A stretch of 64,000 bases of DNA from Macrothele yani (lineage: Eukaryota > Arthropoda > Arachnida > Araneae > Macrothelidae): contig CM076991.1 of the NCBI GenBank assembly GCA_039090855.1, positions 72,667,349 through 72,731,348 of the forward strand, read 5' to 3'. Position 1 is the stretch's first letter. Each line of letters begins with the position of its first letter. The notes beneath the pieces were generated by a model. It had not been told where the DNA came from. It saw only the letters and a program-made list of their open reading frames with translations, and searched no databases. This document shows, piece by piece, positions 23,648 through 34,844 of the stretch. The position numbers and the translations under genes are program-made.

Positions 23648-23715
23648 GTCAGTGTAGTTCAATTGGTAGAATATCCTACCCTGGAGAAGGAAGATTCGAA
23701 TTCCATTACTGGAAA
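23648..23715 (+). tRNA. Decayed tRNA-like sequence, unit 4
   Basis: It has gtagttcaattggtagaat (A box) and agattcgaattcc (B box). The acceptor strands pair poorly. Its position in the repeat unit matches units 1-3. Confidence 0.45.
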
Positions 23716-23730
23716 ATTTGGCCTTTTACG

Positions 23731-24298
23731 CTATAGGTTACAGTATCTACTGAAGATCTAAGTAATTTTTACCACTGTTGTGTTCAGCTCTGCATGCATA
23801 TTTAAAAAGTAATATTAAAGAATTTAATTTTTGAAAAACAGGTTCTTAGGCAATTTAGAAAGTTTTAGCCTTTTGAGGCAGAAATGAAATATTGACTTTA
23901 GATGCCTTTAAATATTTAGATATTGTGCAGATATATGGGGCAATAAATAATGCACAATATTTAAAAGACTTTTTTTTTGCTTACGGGTTTAACTGTCTTA
24001 GTGATCGTATGAAGATACAAGCAAGCGCCATTCATTTATTAGGGGAGGGTGGTTCTTGTTGCAGGTGCTCTGCCCATGACTCATTTCTCGATTGAAGCCT
24101 GATCGTAGCTGAAGCGACTGACCTGGAGCCCTCGCTTCTGATCACTCAGTGAACTGAACTGTCGTTTTAAAGAATTTCATGTCCTACATCATTATTTAAC
24201 TATTCCAGTTTTACTAATTTTGTCACGAAATTGAATTTTGTACTAAATGCTTTGTTAATATCACATTTGAGAAAAGAAGAAGGCAAACAGTACCATAA
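23731..24298. other. Intergenic, nothing recognised
   Basis: The 67-codon frame at 23892-24095 has no similarity I can name. Confidence 0.35.
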
Positions 24299-24300
24299 TA

Positions 24301-25855
24301 CACTGGCGTGCAAAAATTAAGGACTAGACGGTTTTTCGAAGGTAACGTCATGCAGAAGTGTTCCACATCGACTCAAATCATACCATAAGATCCCCAAGAT
24401 GTAAGAATAAGGGACAAGTGAGCAAAACCGTCCAAACAAGGAATCCAAAGGATACAAAGGCACTTTATTGAAAAGGTAGCTTCGAGCACAACTGGACAGA
24501 AGAGAGAAACGTCCATGTGACAGTCGGCTGCCAAGAAAACTCCAGTCTTTAGTAGGGGATATGATCACCCCTGACTGCTTGTTGCAGAATTTACGTCTGT
24601 CCATGCTGGGGATGAGGTTATCAAGGAGCTGTTGAGGCATCGCGGCCCATTCCTCTTGTAGCGCCAATCGCAGCTGCGGAATCTTTGCTGGCGGCTGGTG
24701 ACGTGCTGCCAAGCGTCTCCCGAGAAGGCCCCACACGTGTTCGATTGGATTTAGGTCCGGGGACCTTGTGGGCCAATCCATGCGTTGAATATTTTGACTC
24801 TCCAACAGCCCTGCGACAGCCACTGTACGATGAGGTGTAGCGTTGTCGTCCATGAATAGGAATTCAGGACTCACAGCACCTCTAAACAGACGCACGTGAG
24901 GCAGGAGAACCTCGGTACAATAGCGGACACCAGTGACTGAACCTCCTTGGAAGATGTGGTGGTCAGTACGGCTACCAAGCATGATACCGCCCTAAACGAG
25001 AGCTCCGCCACCTCCAAACCGGTCCCTTTCGATGATGTTGGATGTGTGATTTTGTGTTTTCTGCTCTCTCCAGATGTGTATACGTCCAGAATAGTTCGTC
25101 AGACTAAATCGGTTCTCATCCGTAAAAAGAACTCGACCCCATTGCTGATGTGTCCAGTTCTTGTGTTCCTGGCGCCACAGAAACCGCCGTCTCCGATGAG
25201 CAGGCGTTGATGGCACACACCGTACTGGTCGTCGTGTAAACAGACCACCTCTGTGCAGCCTCCTGGCCACGGTAAAACGCAATAGCGGACGTTCAGTTGT
25301 CTGTTGCATGTGCCTTGCGATTTCCCCCGCTGTCTGCCGTCTGTGAATTTTCGCATGTAGGACAATATACCAGTCGTCCGCCGCCGTGGTTGCTCGTGGA
25401 CGACCACTGCTAAACTTTCGGACAGCTGTTTCTGTCGTTTGAAATGCTTTCCAAGCTCGTGAAACAATGCTGTGAGCGATCCCGAACTCCTCGCCCACAC
25501 TAGTCACACTTCGACCTTCTTCCAACTTCCCAATGATGCGACCTCGGGTAAAGTCATCCAGTCCAGATGTCGGCTACTGTATTGCCTGTTGGCCATATCA
25601 CACGGTGGCAGCAACTCGACGTCGTTCAAACCGATGTGCACCGTACAATAGCTTTCACCTAATTGCTGAGCGTACACTGCCCGTGTGCTTTATACCCTTC
25701 CGACCCTTCCCCCCAACGTTATGCTGCATAAAAGCGCATGCCTTACGGTACCAGATCCTAGTGAATCTCCTGAGTGGTCTTTCGGTCCGTTCTGCCTGCT
25801 CGTTCTGCTGTTATGTTAATTTCTCCTCTTCGTCCTAAATGTCTGCGCACCAGTG
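24301..25855 (-). mobile_element. Tc1-like element
   Basis: The ends are inverted repeats: cactggcgtgcaaaaattaa on the left, and cactggtgcgcagacattta when the right end is complemented. TA lies on both sides (24299-24300 and 25856-25857). At 1555 bp it is rather long for Tc1, with about 200 bp of non-coding sequence at each end. It is distinct in sequence from the other Tc1-like copies in the window. Confidence 0.92.
24530..25596 (-). pseudogene. Tc1-like DD34E transposase, nearly complete
   Basis: The likely start is the ATG at 25594-25596 (MANRQYSSRHLD). A duplication-like insertion of about 5 bp near 25545-25560 shifts the frame. From about 25550 to 24530 the frame is continuous through RGRIIGKLEEGRSVTSV, SRAWKAFQTT, RPRATTAADD, FTDENRF (first D), MDDNATPH (second D) and NPIEHVWG (E), with 34 residues between the last two. 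A single in-frame TAG at 24992-24994 (after GGGGALV) replaces what should be Trp. The original stop after the 'SGVI' region is lost, so the open frame runs on into the terminal region. It is a recent pseudogene. Confidence 0.9.
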
Positions 25856-25857
25856 TA

Positions 25858-25999
25858 TGTTTTGTTCATTTTATTGCTTTCGCTTAAGGTTAAAAAATAT
25901 GCATCGTCCATGAGCTTTTCACTTCTTGACGGTGTGGTGTACTCTTACGAAAAGATTGCACCCTTCTACTTTACTTTACTGAACTTTTTGTTTTGTTTC
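25858..25999. other. Intergenic, nothing recognised
   Basis: Short AT-rich spacer. Confidence 0.3.
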
Positions 26000-26202
26000 A
26001 GAGTTTAACGATCACCATAAGCAACTCAAAGGGATAAGCAGTCGCCCTTTCCTAATATAGGGTAACTGGTTCAAGGAAACGGAGAGAGCCGACGTCGAAA
26101 GACAAACATACCACTTATTCCTCATTTGGGACTCGTGGCGGGACCCGATTCCGACAACTATCCAGAAAGCAGCACATCTAAACACTCGGATACCGGGGCG
26201 GC
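26000..26202 (-). repeat. tRNA-derived SINE, minus strand
   Basis: Complemented, it starts gccgccccggtatccgagtg (diverged A box). A degraded B-box region (gtcggaatcgggtccc) follows, then 'tttgtctttcga', 'ccttgaaccagttacc', 'gcgactgcttatcc' and the 3' motif 'tggtgatcgttaaac'. The order matches the family. Confidence 0.75.
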
Positions 26203-27593
26203 ATACCACATTTAGTGCCTCAATCACGATCACCGTGTTATGAAATCCATAGCATTGCTCCCATGAATGCTAAAACGTTATATTTATGGTGTTGCTGTAG
26301 TAAAAGGTTTTTAGAAGATTCACTCTTGCGTAAAATTTCCATAGCAGAAAAACCCTACATGCAGAAATTCTCAAAAATACAAAGCAATCACACATATTAA
26401 ATATGTAGAATTCAATATTCTTTTCAGCATAATATTCCAAAAAGTGAAATCCCCGCATGTATAATCGCTGCAACACTGTTGATAGATTCTTGAACTCTAA
26501 GGTAATATGTGCTCTGAACTCCATAAAGATGTACAGAACTGGACAGCTAACTTCCTTGTGTCCTACTCGGTCTTCTCAGGGTACATTCCACACCAATAGG
26601 CCAAACCATCTGGTGAGCTTTGCTGTGATATACTCAAGACAAGTCACTCACATTGCATAGACCCAAGAACAAGCTAAGTTGTGAAGCATCGTAGCAATCA
26701 AAGATGCAACTGGTAAATTTGGGGGAAACTGCTCAGCAGGTGCGGGTAGGAAAAGACTTGGTGACTTCTATTTAGTCAACGACTTCATGATTACTAACAC
26801 TATTCCAGGACATATGTAGCGCAAAGAAGCAAGAAGTAGAGTAAAAGTCTCAAAAGGCATTATTAGAAATGCTAGACATTTCAAAGTTTAGAAGTAAGCA
26901 GTGGCCACATTTGCAGAAACATCTGCACTTTAAACCTGCAAAATACTAAGGTTCATCAAGTCTGATTGTCTGGATAATATCGAAGTGATGCAAGATTTTT
27001 CAGAGGCGGGCTGCGAAAATTAGTTACAAAATCGAAACCTCACCCACTGCAAGCATTGACGTTGGGTAGAACAAGTGCAAATGAGGGGTTATAGAATTTA
27101 TAGACTTCGAGGATGTGATCAGATGGGGTGTGTAGAAACAGAAAAAAAAACCTTGTGGGCAACAAAAATTGTCAACAAAAAGTCGAAAAAGCATATCAAA
27201 ACCCGTACGTAAGAGGATAACTACGGCAATTACAAGAGGTGGCGCATAAATTATAAATAGTGTGTTGGGGATGTAGAAGTGAGGAATTTGTATATTTTTG
27301 TTATTTCTTGAAAATGAACTTCTAAAACGAACTAAAAGTGTTGTGGAATCCTGTGTGAAGTATAAGGTTTACCTGACGAAGATGAGCATCTTTTGATATC
27401 GGATGAAGGTATCCTGAACTTGTGAATTTGAATATTTCAAGGCCTGGTGAGTAAAAATTTCTGGACAGAAACCTGGGACGAAATTTATCATGTCCAGCTA
27501 TGTTGTCTCCTGGCGTCGGTGACAGTGTTCCTGGAAAAATTAGGTGAAGTACATCGGGAAAGTTGCTCTCCTGGAAGGCTACTGAAAAAAAAA
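26203..27593. other. Intergenic, nothing recognised
   Basis: No frame with similarity and no repeat structure was found. Confidence 0.4.
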
Positions 27594-27812
27594 TGGCAGC
27601 GCGCCCTGGCGTCCGAGTGGTATGAGGTGTTGGCATCTGACTACTGGTCCGAGATGGGTCCGGATTTGAATCGCGGGTGAGGCATGGATGGTGCATTTGT
27701 TTTACTGCACTGGCTCTCTCCCTGCCCTGGAACTATCGGAACTGAAGTGATGACGGACGACTGTTTGCAGCCCATCGTGTTGCTCACGGTGATTGTTAAA
27801 TCCTCAAACAAA
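27594..27812 (+). repeat. tRNA-derived SINE
   Basis: Head gcgccctggcgtccgagtgg, middle ctactggtccgagatgggtc, B-box remnant gatttgaatcgcggg, then gaggcatggatggtg, ctctccctgccctggaact, and the 3' part ctcacggtgattgttaaatcc with an A-rich tail. Confidence 0.8.
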
Positions 27813-27966
27813 ACAAAAAAGATCAGTGACAAATTTACAAGAAAGGGAACAAGAATTATTGTAGCAACTATTGCGGACTAGTTAGTGACAACAGTTCCTC
27901 GACATTTATTCAAATAGAATAAATAAGAAACATCATAAAGTCGTAGATTGTCAGTTGTGGAGGGTA

Positions 27967-28264
27967 GTATGGATGGAATAAAAGTCCTTTAGATTAATAA
28001 TTAGTATGAATGGAATAAAAGTCCTTTAGATTAATCATTAGTATGAATGGAATAAAAGTCCTTTAGATTAATTTAATCATTAGTATGAATGGAATGAAAT
28101 TCCTTTAGTTTAATCATTAGTATGAATGGAATAAAAGTCCTTTAGATTAATCATTAGTATGAATTGAATAAGTCCTTTAGATTAATAATTAGTATGAATG
28201 GAATGAAATTCCTTTAGATTAATAATTAGTATGAATGGAATAAAAGTCCTTTAGATTAATCATA
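27967..28264. repeat. Minisatellite, about 38-bp unit, eight copies
   Basis: The unit contains agtatgaatggaataaaagt followed by cctttagattaatcatt. Variants carry 'gaatgaaattcc' or a short insertion (aatttaatcatt). It is non-coding. Confidence 0.93.
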
Positions 28265-29122
28265 ACACTGTATTAAATGAATATTCAAAACTTTTTTGCT
28301 TTTAATCTTGTTCGAAAGTTTTCGATTGTGCCGAAATACGTGACAGCGTTCCACTGTTTTGCATGCATACCTCAGACACCAGAACAAATTTTGCAACAGG
28401 GCAATTTGGTGAGAGAGAGAAAGAAAGAGAACGTTGGATCTCCCTACTTCCGGAAATTACTCTGGGCTCCGCATCGCTGAAAAAGTCACTATGGGACCTT
28501 CTGAGATAAAAACGAATGGTGTACACTCCGAAATATTGAAAGAGACGTGACTCCTTATTGAAACAGCTTAGACATCGTGGGTGATTGATCTTCTGAATCA
28601 GTTTTTTACCCTAATAACCACTCAAGATTTACGAAATCACCTTGTATATCACTATAACCACATCGAAGGATTTTACATATGTGTATTTCACTACTAAGGT
28701 GGTTTTAGAAATCACCATTTTTAAGTACACAACTAAAAATACAGCACACATTGCTGATTGAAAAATCAACTTTGCATTGTATTCCTCTTTTAAATAGGCA
28801 TGACTGTAGCCTGATGAGCAAGATTAGTGAGGTAAAGTTCCGTTGAAAAGCTTCCAAATTTTAACTCTTCTCTTGACTTACTTCATATGATGAATGGAAT
28901 GTTAATACTTATGTGTATATAAACAATTCAACAAATTTCCTTCTAGAAGTCATATAAGAAAAAATATTCTTCCACAGAATAACTGTAGGCGCATTATTTC
29001 CACTTTTCACTAAGAATTTTACATATGTACAAATTTTGAAGATGATAATCCGATTTTTGGCGTAAATGTGACAAGGATGGTAAGTCAGATAATATCCGAA
29101 AACTTGAAAATTTTCATCGTCC

Positions 29123-29172
29123 TGGAGCGGGACTCGAACCCGCGTCTCCCAGAAAACGCCTAGGTATGCTAT
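29123..29172 (-). other. tRNA-like 3' half (T arm and acceptor strand)
   Basis: Complemented, the sequence ends gcgggttcgagtcccgc, a perfect 5-bp T stem with a 7-nt loop and B box, followed by tccaggac, which looks like an acceptor strand. The 5' half with an A box is not found upstream, so this is a truncated tRNA or SINE head. Confidence 0.4.
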
Positions 29173-29733
29173 ATATGGCGTAATCCCGTATTTCTTTCAT
29201 GATTTACATATCTATTTTCATCCATGCGTGTTTCTCACTTTTCCTGATAGTTGATTCATATTTACATTGTTCCAACACTTTTGTTTCTAAGAGACGCAAT
29301 AGAAAAATTAATTTTTATATAAGCCATAATCATATGCGTAATTAAGATCGCCATTTTCGAGTGTGCTTTTACGTACAGAAGATATTCTTAACAAACAATT
29401 TCTTCGTACGTAAAAGTACACTTGAAAATGACGCGCGTTGTTGTGTCTGTGACCTAGATATTTCTACCTCAGATTTTCATGGAGAGTTTCGTGCGACTAG
29501 TGAATAGTGTGATACTGTGAAACATTCTGCTAAAAAATACGTGTTTTAATTTCTTTTTGTCAAAAAAAGTTTTAAAAGAAAAGTCTTTTACTTCCGGCCT
29601 TTGAATTTCGGCGTATAAAACTAACAACCCAAAATCTGTAGTTCGATGTCTCAAATTTGGGGAATATCATTGCTTTCGCTTCTTGCAGTCCAAAACGGTT
29701 GTGTTCAGCCACACGACCTTTCCGTGGACCAAA

Positions 29734-29796
29734 ATGTCCTTACAAAGAAATTCCCATTAGACTGCTTCTAATGGGAATTTCTTTGTAAGGACATTC
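29734..29796. repeat. Perfect 28-bp inverted repeat with 7-nt loop
   Basis: Arm 29734-29761 begins aatgtccttacaaag. Arm 29769-29796 is its exact complement. The loop is actgctt. No U-rich terminator or gene is next to it, and neither arm resembles a known element in the window. Confidence 0.97.
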
Positions 29797-30539
29797 AATT
29801 TAACGACGGTATCACTTTCGTCGTGTTTTCCAAGTTTCTGGGCAAAAGCAGTCTGAAGATTTTTTATCATTTTTGGCTAGCTTTCTTGCAGTACCTGAGC
29901 AGCTAAGACGTCCATCTGCAAAATTGGCTTAAACATAGCGAAATATCACTCATAATTCCTTTTTTATTGCATGTCACCGTTCAATCCAATAACAGCTATT
30001 GAATCCTTTCTTGTTGTACTACAAAGTTTGGTCGAAAATGCCGTGTTTATTTTGCATTTTATTTTTTCACTCCATCAGTGCCTTTGCCGACAAGATATAC
30101 TCATATTAATCAGCCTGAGTCAGATTTCCCAGGCTTTTTTCCCCTCTCAGTTTTTTCACTTGATTTATTAAATGCACAACTGTACTTGTCAAGATTTTTT
30201 TTCTAGAGCAGTGGCCCGCATTTGGAGTTACGCAAACCTCAAGGGGTTTCCGACAGTTATCCAAATTGTTAGCGCTAAAATTATGCAATGGCGGCTTAAG
30301 CAGTAAAAAATTGTCCAATTATGTTACAAATATGTATTCCTGTGTGACAACAAATTTGTGAATTTTTTGAAGGTTTGTTTCTGCAAAGATTCGAAACTAT
30401 TACAAGCATTCTACAGAAACGAACTTTATGTTACCTCTCATTGCAGTATTAAGGCTATTTTCCAATTTAAGTTTATCCTCAGCTTATGTTCTATTCTTAT
30501 AACTGGAGGATTTCCAAATGAACTGGTTTGCAATATCGG

Positions 30540-30944
30540 TCGGCCGCCGTGCTGGCGCAGTGGTCTGAGCGCTGGCTTCTGACTGGATGAAGTGTGGATG
30601 TTGTGTTAGTATTACGGCACTGGCTCTCTCCTTTCTCTGGAACCAGTGGCACTGAATAATTAGGGACAAGTGATTGCTTTTAGCCAAGGCCGTCTAGAAA
30701 ACACAAGGCCATGACATTAGAGAAATGAATTCCCTCTTTTAGTGACATCACGTCGAAACCAAGGCTTCCGATTGGTTTCCAACGCTGTCGTGTATAACGT
30801 CAAACACGGCATTGATGTATCAGTCCGTGTAACATGAGAGTGATGTCATAAACGGAGGGAACTCATCTCTCTAATGTCATGGCCTTTTGCTTTCTAGACG
30901 GCCATGTTTTAGCCCACTGAATTATTACTGGAAATCGGTAAACC

Positions 30945-30975
<31 letters not shown>

Positions 30976-30995
30976 CAAAAAAAAAAAAACTGGTC
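30540..30995 (+). repeat. tRNA-derived SINE interrupted by a MITE
   Basis: Head ccgccgtgctggcgcagtgg and tctgagcgctgg, a shortened middle, then ggatgttgtgttag, tctggaaccagtggcac, gacaagtgattgctttta. The SINE then breaks for the MITE and resumes with cactgaattatt and an A/AC-rich tail (about 30945-30990, including (AC)n). Confidence 0.8.
30686..30906. mobile_element. 221-bp foldback MITE with 8-bp target duplication, copy 1
   Basis: The terminal inverted repeats are about 70 bp: ggccgtctagaaaacacaag leads into gccatgacattagagaaatg, and the right end complemented is nearly the same. The flanks are ttttagcc at 30678-30685 and ttttagcc at 30907-30914, a perfect 8-bp duplication of SINE sequence, which suggests hAT-type mobilisation. 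There is no coding capacity. A second copy is at 32307-32527. Confidence 0.92.
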
Positions 30996-31449
30996 GTTCA
31001 GTAGAGTTTCTGTGAGGGTGTAGCAGGTGTACCAGTCGTAAAAGAGAAGAAAGTCACGTCTGAAGAAGTCTTTCATTGCAAAGGTTAGTTTATATTTAAC
31101 ATTTTTAAAAATGAAGGGATGTATGCAACTATTTATCATTTTATACAGCGCTTGTCATTATCCAGTAGAAAAATAAATATTTTATATCTTACCTAGCTAT
31201 TCATTTTCGTTGACTGGTTAGGTAGCTATATCTTCTCGAGCCCGTGTACGCAGTTGGCGACAGTGTTTAGCAGCGTGGAAGTCCAGATGCCTGTCTACTG
31301 TTACTAAACAAAGTCGCTTTAGGAATACACCTATGCATCAATTGTATTGGCACAGTATTGTTATATACATAGTTAAACAATTATTGAATATAAAAATGAA
31401 ATGTTTGTAAAAATATTTTTATTTTATATTTTAAGCTATAGCAGCCCCA

Positions 31450-31578
31450 ATGGATCGTTGGTTAAAGACTGGAAGTGTACGAGAAAAGAATGTTGAAAAA
31501 TGTGTTACTGAGCAACTTCAGAATATTTATTCGGGTTCACACACTGCGATCAGGAAATTAGTAAAAATCATTCGATAG
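31450..31578 (+). pseudogene. Possible hAT transposase N-terminal remnant
   Basis: A 42-codon frame opens MDRWLKTGSVREKNVEKC and stops at 31576-31578. Short N-terminal stretches of this style are found in BED-type hAT transposases of the ZBED5/Buster kind. Its place inside a hAT-bounded element supports the reading, but the match is short. Confidence 0.35.
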
Positions 31579-32306
31579 GTCACAATTCTAAAATAATACA
31601 AAAATTTGTGCAATAAAGAAATTTAACATGGTTTTGCAGATAAATTATTTTATAATTAAAGTTCTATGATTTTTATATTTAGAATCTAAGTTTTAAAGGT
31701 TTCATACTTGAAGGAAGTATAATCTTTTATTTCATAATTATAATCAAATACATAATGTAAATTTTAATTTGAATCTTTCAGTCATTGTAACTCTGGAGGG
31801 TTCGCAGCCCCCCCCCTTTTTCTTTGGTTGAAAGATAACAGAAATCGTTGGAAACCACTGTTTTAGAGAATGGGTGGATAACATTCTCACTGGATCTAAT
31901 CGAAGCAAAAGTCCGATCAGTATTTTCTATAAATTTTCCAATTTTTCTGGAGCTCAAGTTTTTCGCAAAGTGGTGTGAGTGTGCTTTTTTTCACGATAGT
32001 TGTGCTTCTCGAGAACCTAAACTCTCTAAGTTTCTTCTTTTTCTTGCAACGTATGTTGAAAATATTTTCCATATATTTCTTATTTCCTCAATAGTTGCCA
32101 TATGCCTTTATTTGTGTCTACTCAATATTACTGTTCTTTTTTCCCATTTTGTTTGAAGACAGATTGAAGCTACTATTTTTAAGTCGGTAAGAGTAAAACG
32201 TAACCATGAACATGTTTTTCTACCGGGGACATCTTCCTTGTTTTAAAATTTCCTAAAGGGTTCCAGTATACCGTGGAACATTCTAAACTTGAGTCATTTG
32301 TGTCAA

Positions 32307-32527
32307 AAGGCAGTCAAGAAAGTACAGGGCCCCTACATTAGAGAGATGAGTTCCCACCGTTTGTGACGCCACTCTCATGTCACCTAGGTTGATATGCCGG
32401 TGCCGTGTTTTACGTCACACAGGACAGCGTTGGAAACTAATCAAAAAAACGTTGGTTTCCGCGTGACGTCACTAAAAGAGAGAACTCATCTCTTTACTGT
32501 TCTGGCTCTATTTTCTAGACGGCCTTG
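32307..32527. mobile_element. Foldback MITE, copy 2
   Basis: Same family as 30686-30906. The right end reads ttttctagacggccttg, and the inner parts of both ends carry 'cattagagagatgagttccc' and 'agagaactcatctctttac'. The left tip is degraded (aaggcagtcaagaaagtac). Target duplications cannot be read. Confidence 0.85.
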
Positions 32528-33403
32528 GCCTTATACACTAGACTTCCGTGGTATTCCTGTTAATTTTCTTTTTGACTTAATCTGTAAGTTCTGTTTTTAC
32601 CTGTAAATTAAAAAGCACATGTGTCTTCCAGTTTCAGATCTTACGAAATTTGTGCGGTTAATCTGGAAATATATTTTTTTGTAATTTCTGACAAATAATT
32701 TTGCAGGCTGAAACTGCAGGACGTAGAGTCTATCTTAAAAGATGGTTTTGCCTTAACAGGGTTTTAGAAATCATGTTTTCCGCTCCCTTTAGAAAAGCGA
32801 ACTTTTATTTAAAAAACATTGTGTGTTGTCAATTGATTGTCCAGGAGTAACGTTATGGGCATAGTTATCTATACACATATTTATAATTTTTACATATGTA
32901 AAATAACGTGTGTGCAAGTAAACTATATCATGTTCAAGGATATGGGTGTACAAGTATGTTTAAGAAAACAGAATCATCACGACTTACAAGTGGTAGGGTG
33001 GAACCATCAAGAGGTTTGCTGAATATTCATATGAACACGGTTATTAACCAAAGTAAGGCAGAATTTCCTCGGATTCTAACGTGCTTAAAAACACGTTGGA
33101 TTTCATTCAGCGTCGACAGAAAGTATTTGACTTTAAGTCAAGGCGAGGTTGTATGAAAATACTGAACACGAAGTGCTCTTTGCGCACGATATGATGAATT
33201 CTAGGGGCTGGCATTAATATGCTTTCGTAAGTGACGGCACTACATGGCAGGCTTGATCAGGAGGAATAAGAAAAATTACAACTCGTGAGAGTGCTCCGGA
33301 GGAAACGAGGAACGTTGAAGCATACAGTATGTACATCAAGACAAATAAGGTGAAACAGGTATGACAAAACAGCAAATAACGGCTGTGGCACAAAGCATAC
33401 ATA
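32528..33403. other. Intergenic, nothing recognised
   Basis: Short frames only, with no similarity I can name. Confidence 0.35.
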
Positions 33404-33467
33404 CATAGTGGCCAAAATTGTGGACACTTTTCGAAAATTTCATGTTTTGCAAATTTGAAAGCTTATA

Positions 33468-34844
33468 CACTGCTGGCCACCCAAATTGCAACACAAAAAA
33501 GGAAGCATCCGATTGGTCTGAAATTCGCAGCATGCGAGAGGACATGCAAACGATTAGCATTGCAGGGCATATGCAAATCATGTGCGCCCGGCACGCCACC
33601 GAGAAGCACTATAAGAAGGGTGCACAGAAGGCTGGGTGAAAGTAATGGAAGTGTGTTGTGCTGCTGGACCTGTGTGTGGGAAGCTTCCTGATGCCTCGTC
33701 GCAAAATACGGCAGTCATTCCAGCACGTTTCGGAGTTCGACAGAGGACGAATAGTGGCTTATCGCGACAGCGGTTTATCGTACCGAGACATCGGCGCCCG
33801 TGTGGGACGACATCCAGCCACAGTGAGGCAGGTATGGATTCGGTAGGTGCAGGAGGGACGGACGGACCGACGTGAGCGATTGTCGCAGCCGAGGCACACC
33901 ACCGAACGAGAGGACCGGCATGTTGTGCGGTGGGCATTGACGACTCGCACCGCTACATCACGAACGTTAGCGCAGGAATTAGGGTATGTAGCGCAACAAC
34001 CTGTGTCGGCACGTACCGTTCGACGTCGTCTGCAGGAGCGGGAACTTGCCGCACGGTACCCATTGCTCCGATTACCATTGACGTTACACCACCGGCGAGT
34101 GCGGCGGTGGTGTAACGTCAATGGCAGGACATTGACTTCTTCGACGAATCCCGCTTCTGCCTGCAACACCACGATGGTCGGATCCGCGTGTGGCGGCACC
34201 GCGGCGAGAGACTGTATGACGCCTGCATTATGCATCGCCATACCGGTCCGTCGCCTGGCGTTATGGTTTGGGGCTCAATTGGATATGACACCTGCACTCC
34301 TCTGGTACGCATCGCCGGTACACTCAACAGCCACCGCTACATCTCCGACGTTTTGGACCTGTAGTCCTCCCTTACCTGAAGGACCTGCCAGCGGCCACGT
34401 TTCAACAGGACAATGCGCGCCCGCACGTGGCACGCATCGTGCAACAATTCTTCACGGCCCACCAGGTGTCACTGCAGCCGTGGTCCACCAATTCTCCCGA
34501 TATGTCGCCCATCGAACACGTCTGGTCGCTGATTGGCAACCGAGTGGCCCGGCAAGCACCACCCGCGGCTATGCCTGATGAACTGTGGCAACGTGTGGAA
34601 GCAGCCTGGACCGACATACCCCAAGCCCACATCCAAAGCCTCTTTTTTTCGATGCCGCGGCATGTAGCGGCCGTTGTTGCCAGCCATGTGGGCCACACGA
34701 ACTAGTGGTGTTTACGTGTCCCGCAGGTTGCACGGGCCTGTAAGCTCAATCATTTCATCTTTGTATCTGTTGTTATGTGTCCAGTAAATTTGGCTTCGCT
34801 ATCTCGTGTCGTTCTTGGTGTTGCATTTTGGGTGGCCAGCAGTG
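33468..34844 (+). mobile_element. Tc1-like element (inner), inserted in the left terminal repeat of the outer one
   Basis: The ends cactgctggccacccaaatt and, complemented from the right, cactgctggccacccaaaat are nearly identical. TA lies at 33466-33467 and 34845-34846. It is 1377 bp long. The flanking outer sequence joins as 'gcttata-ggaaat', which matches 'tcttat-gggaaat' in the intact right repeat of the outer element. The order of insertion is therefore clear. Confidence 0.95.
33691..34705 (+). pseudogene. Inner Tc1-like DD34E transposase, broken by a palindrome
   Basis: The ATG at 33691 opens MPRRKIRQSFQHVSEFDRGR. A TAG at 33844-33846 replaces a Trp codon. The frame continues through TLAQELGYVAQQPVSARTVR to LPLTLHHRR near 34090. 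There a perfect 20-bp palindrome (34075-34124) replaces coding sequence and shifts the frame. It resumes as DFFDESRFCLQHH (first D), GPSPGVMVWGS, then another 1-base loss near 34360, then TFQQDNARPHVAR (second D) and MSPIEHVW (E), with 34 residues between the last two. It ends at 34705. Inactive. Confidence 0.92.

Larger units (their letters stand above)
23110..23730 (+). repeat. Tandem repeat with tRNA-like genes, locus 2 (period about 410 bp)
   Basis: Two units share 'acctcagaggagacgca' (near 23182 and 23597), 'gcagcgataac' and a tRNA-like segment. Between them come 'ttatttccatattgacgtccgaacg', 'cagcgcttcgaaaa' and 'tgtgtaatg...ctacac'. The spacer words match locus 1 at 5247-5830, 18 kb away, but the tRNA-like parts here have decayed further. 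Confidence 0.75.
28265..30200. other. Intergenic with two hairpins (29351-29430 and 29734-29796)
   Basis: No gene is recognised. The two stem-loops are described among the findings. A tRNA-like 3' half lies at 29123-29172. Confidence 0.4.
30209..31860. mobile_element. hAT-type element (non-autonomous or decayed) carrying nested insertions
   Basis: The left end begins cagtggcccgcatttg. The right end, complemented, begins cagtggtttccaacg. Both fit the CAGTGG start of hAT terminal repeats. The flanks are ttctagag (30201-30208) and ttttagag (31861-31868), an 8-bp target duplication with one mismatch, as hAT makes. Inside lie a SINE (30540-30995) that itself holds a MITE (30686-30906), and a short hAT-like N-terminal frame (31450-31578). 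Confidence 0.7.

Noticed and set aside
23892..24095. 67-codon hypothetical gene
   Set aside because: No similarity, no splice context, and such frames are expected by chance.
27967..28264. CRISPR-like array
   Set aside because: The repeats are contiguous 38-bp minisatellite units without unique spacers, and the DNA is eukaryotic.
29123..29172. Functional tRNA gene on the minus strand
   Set aside because: Only the T arm and acceptor strand are present; no D arm or 5' acceptor strand can be found.
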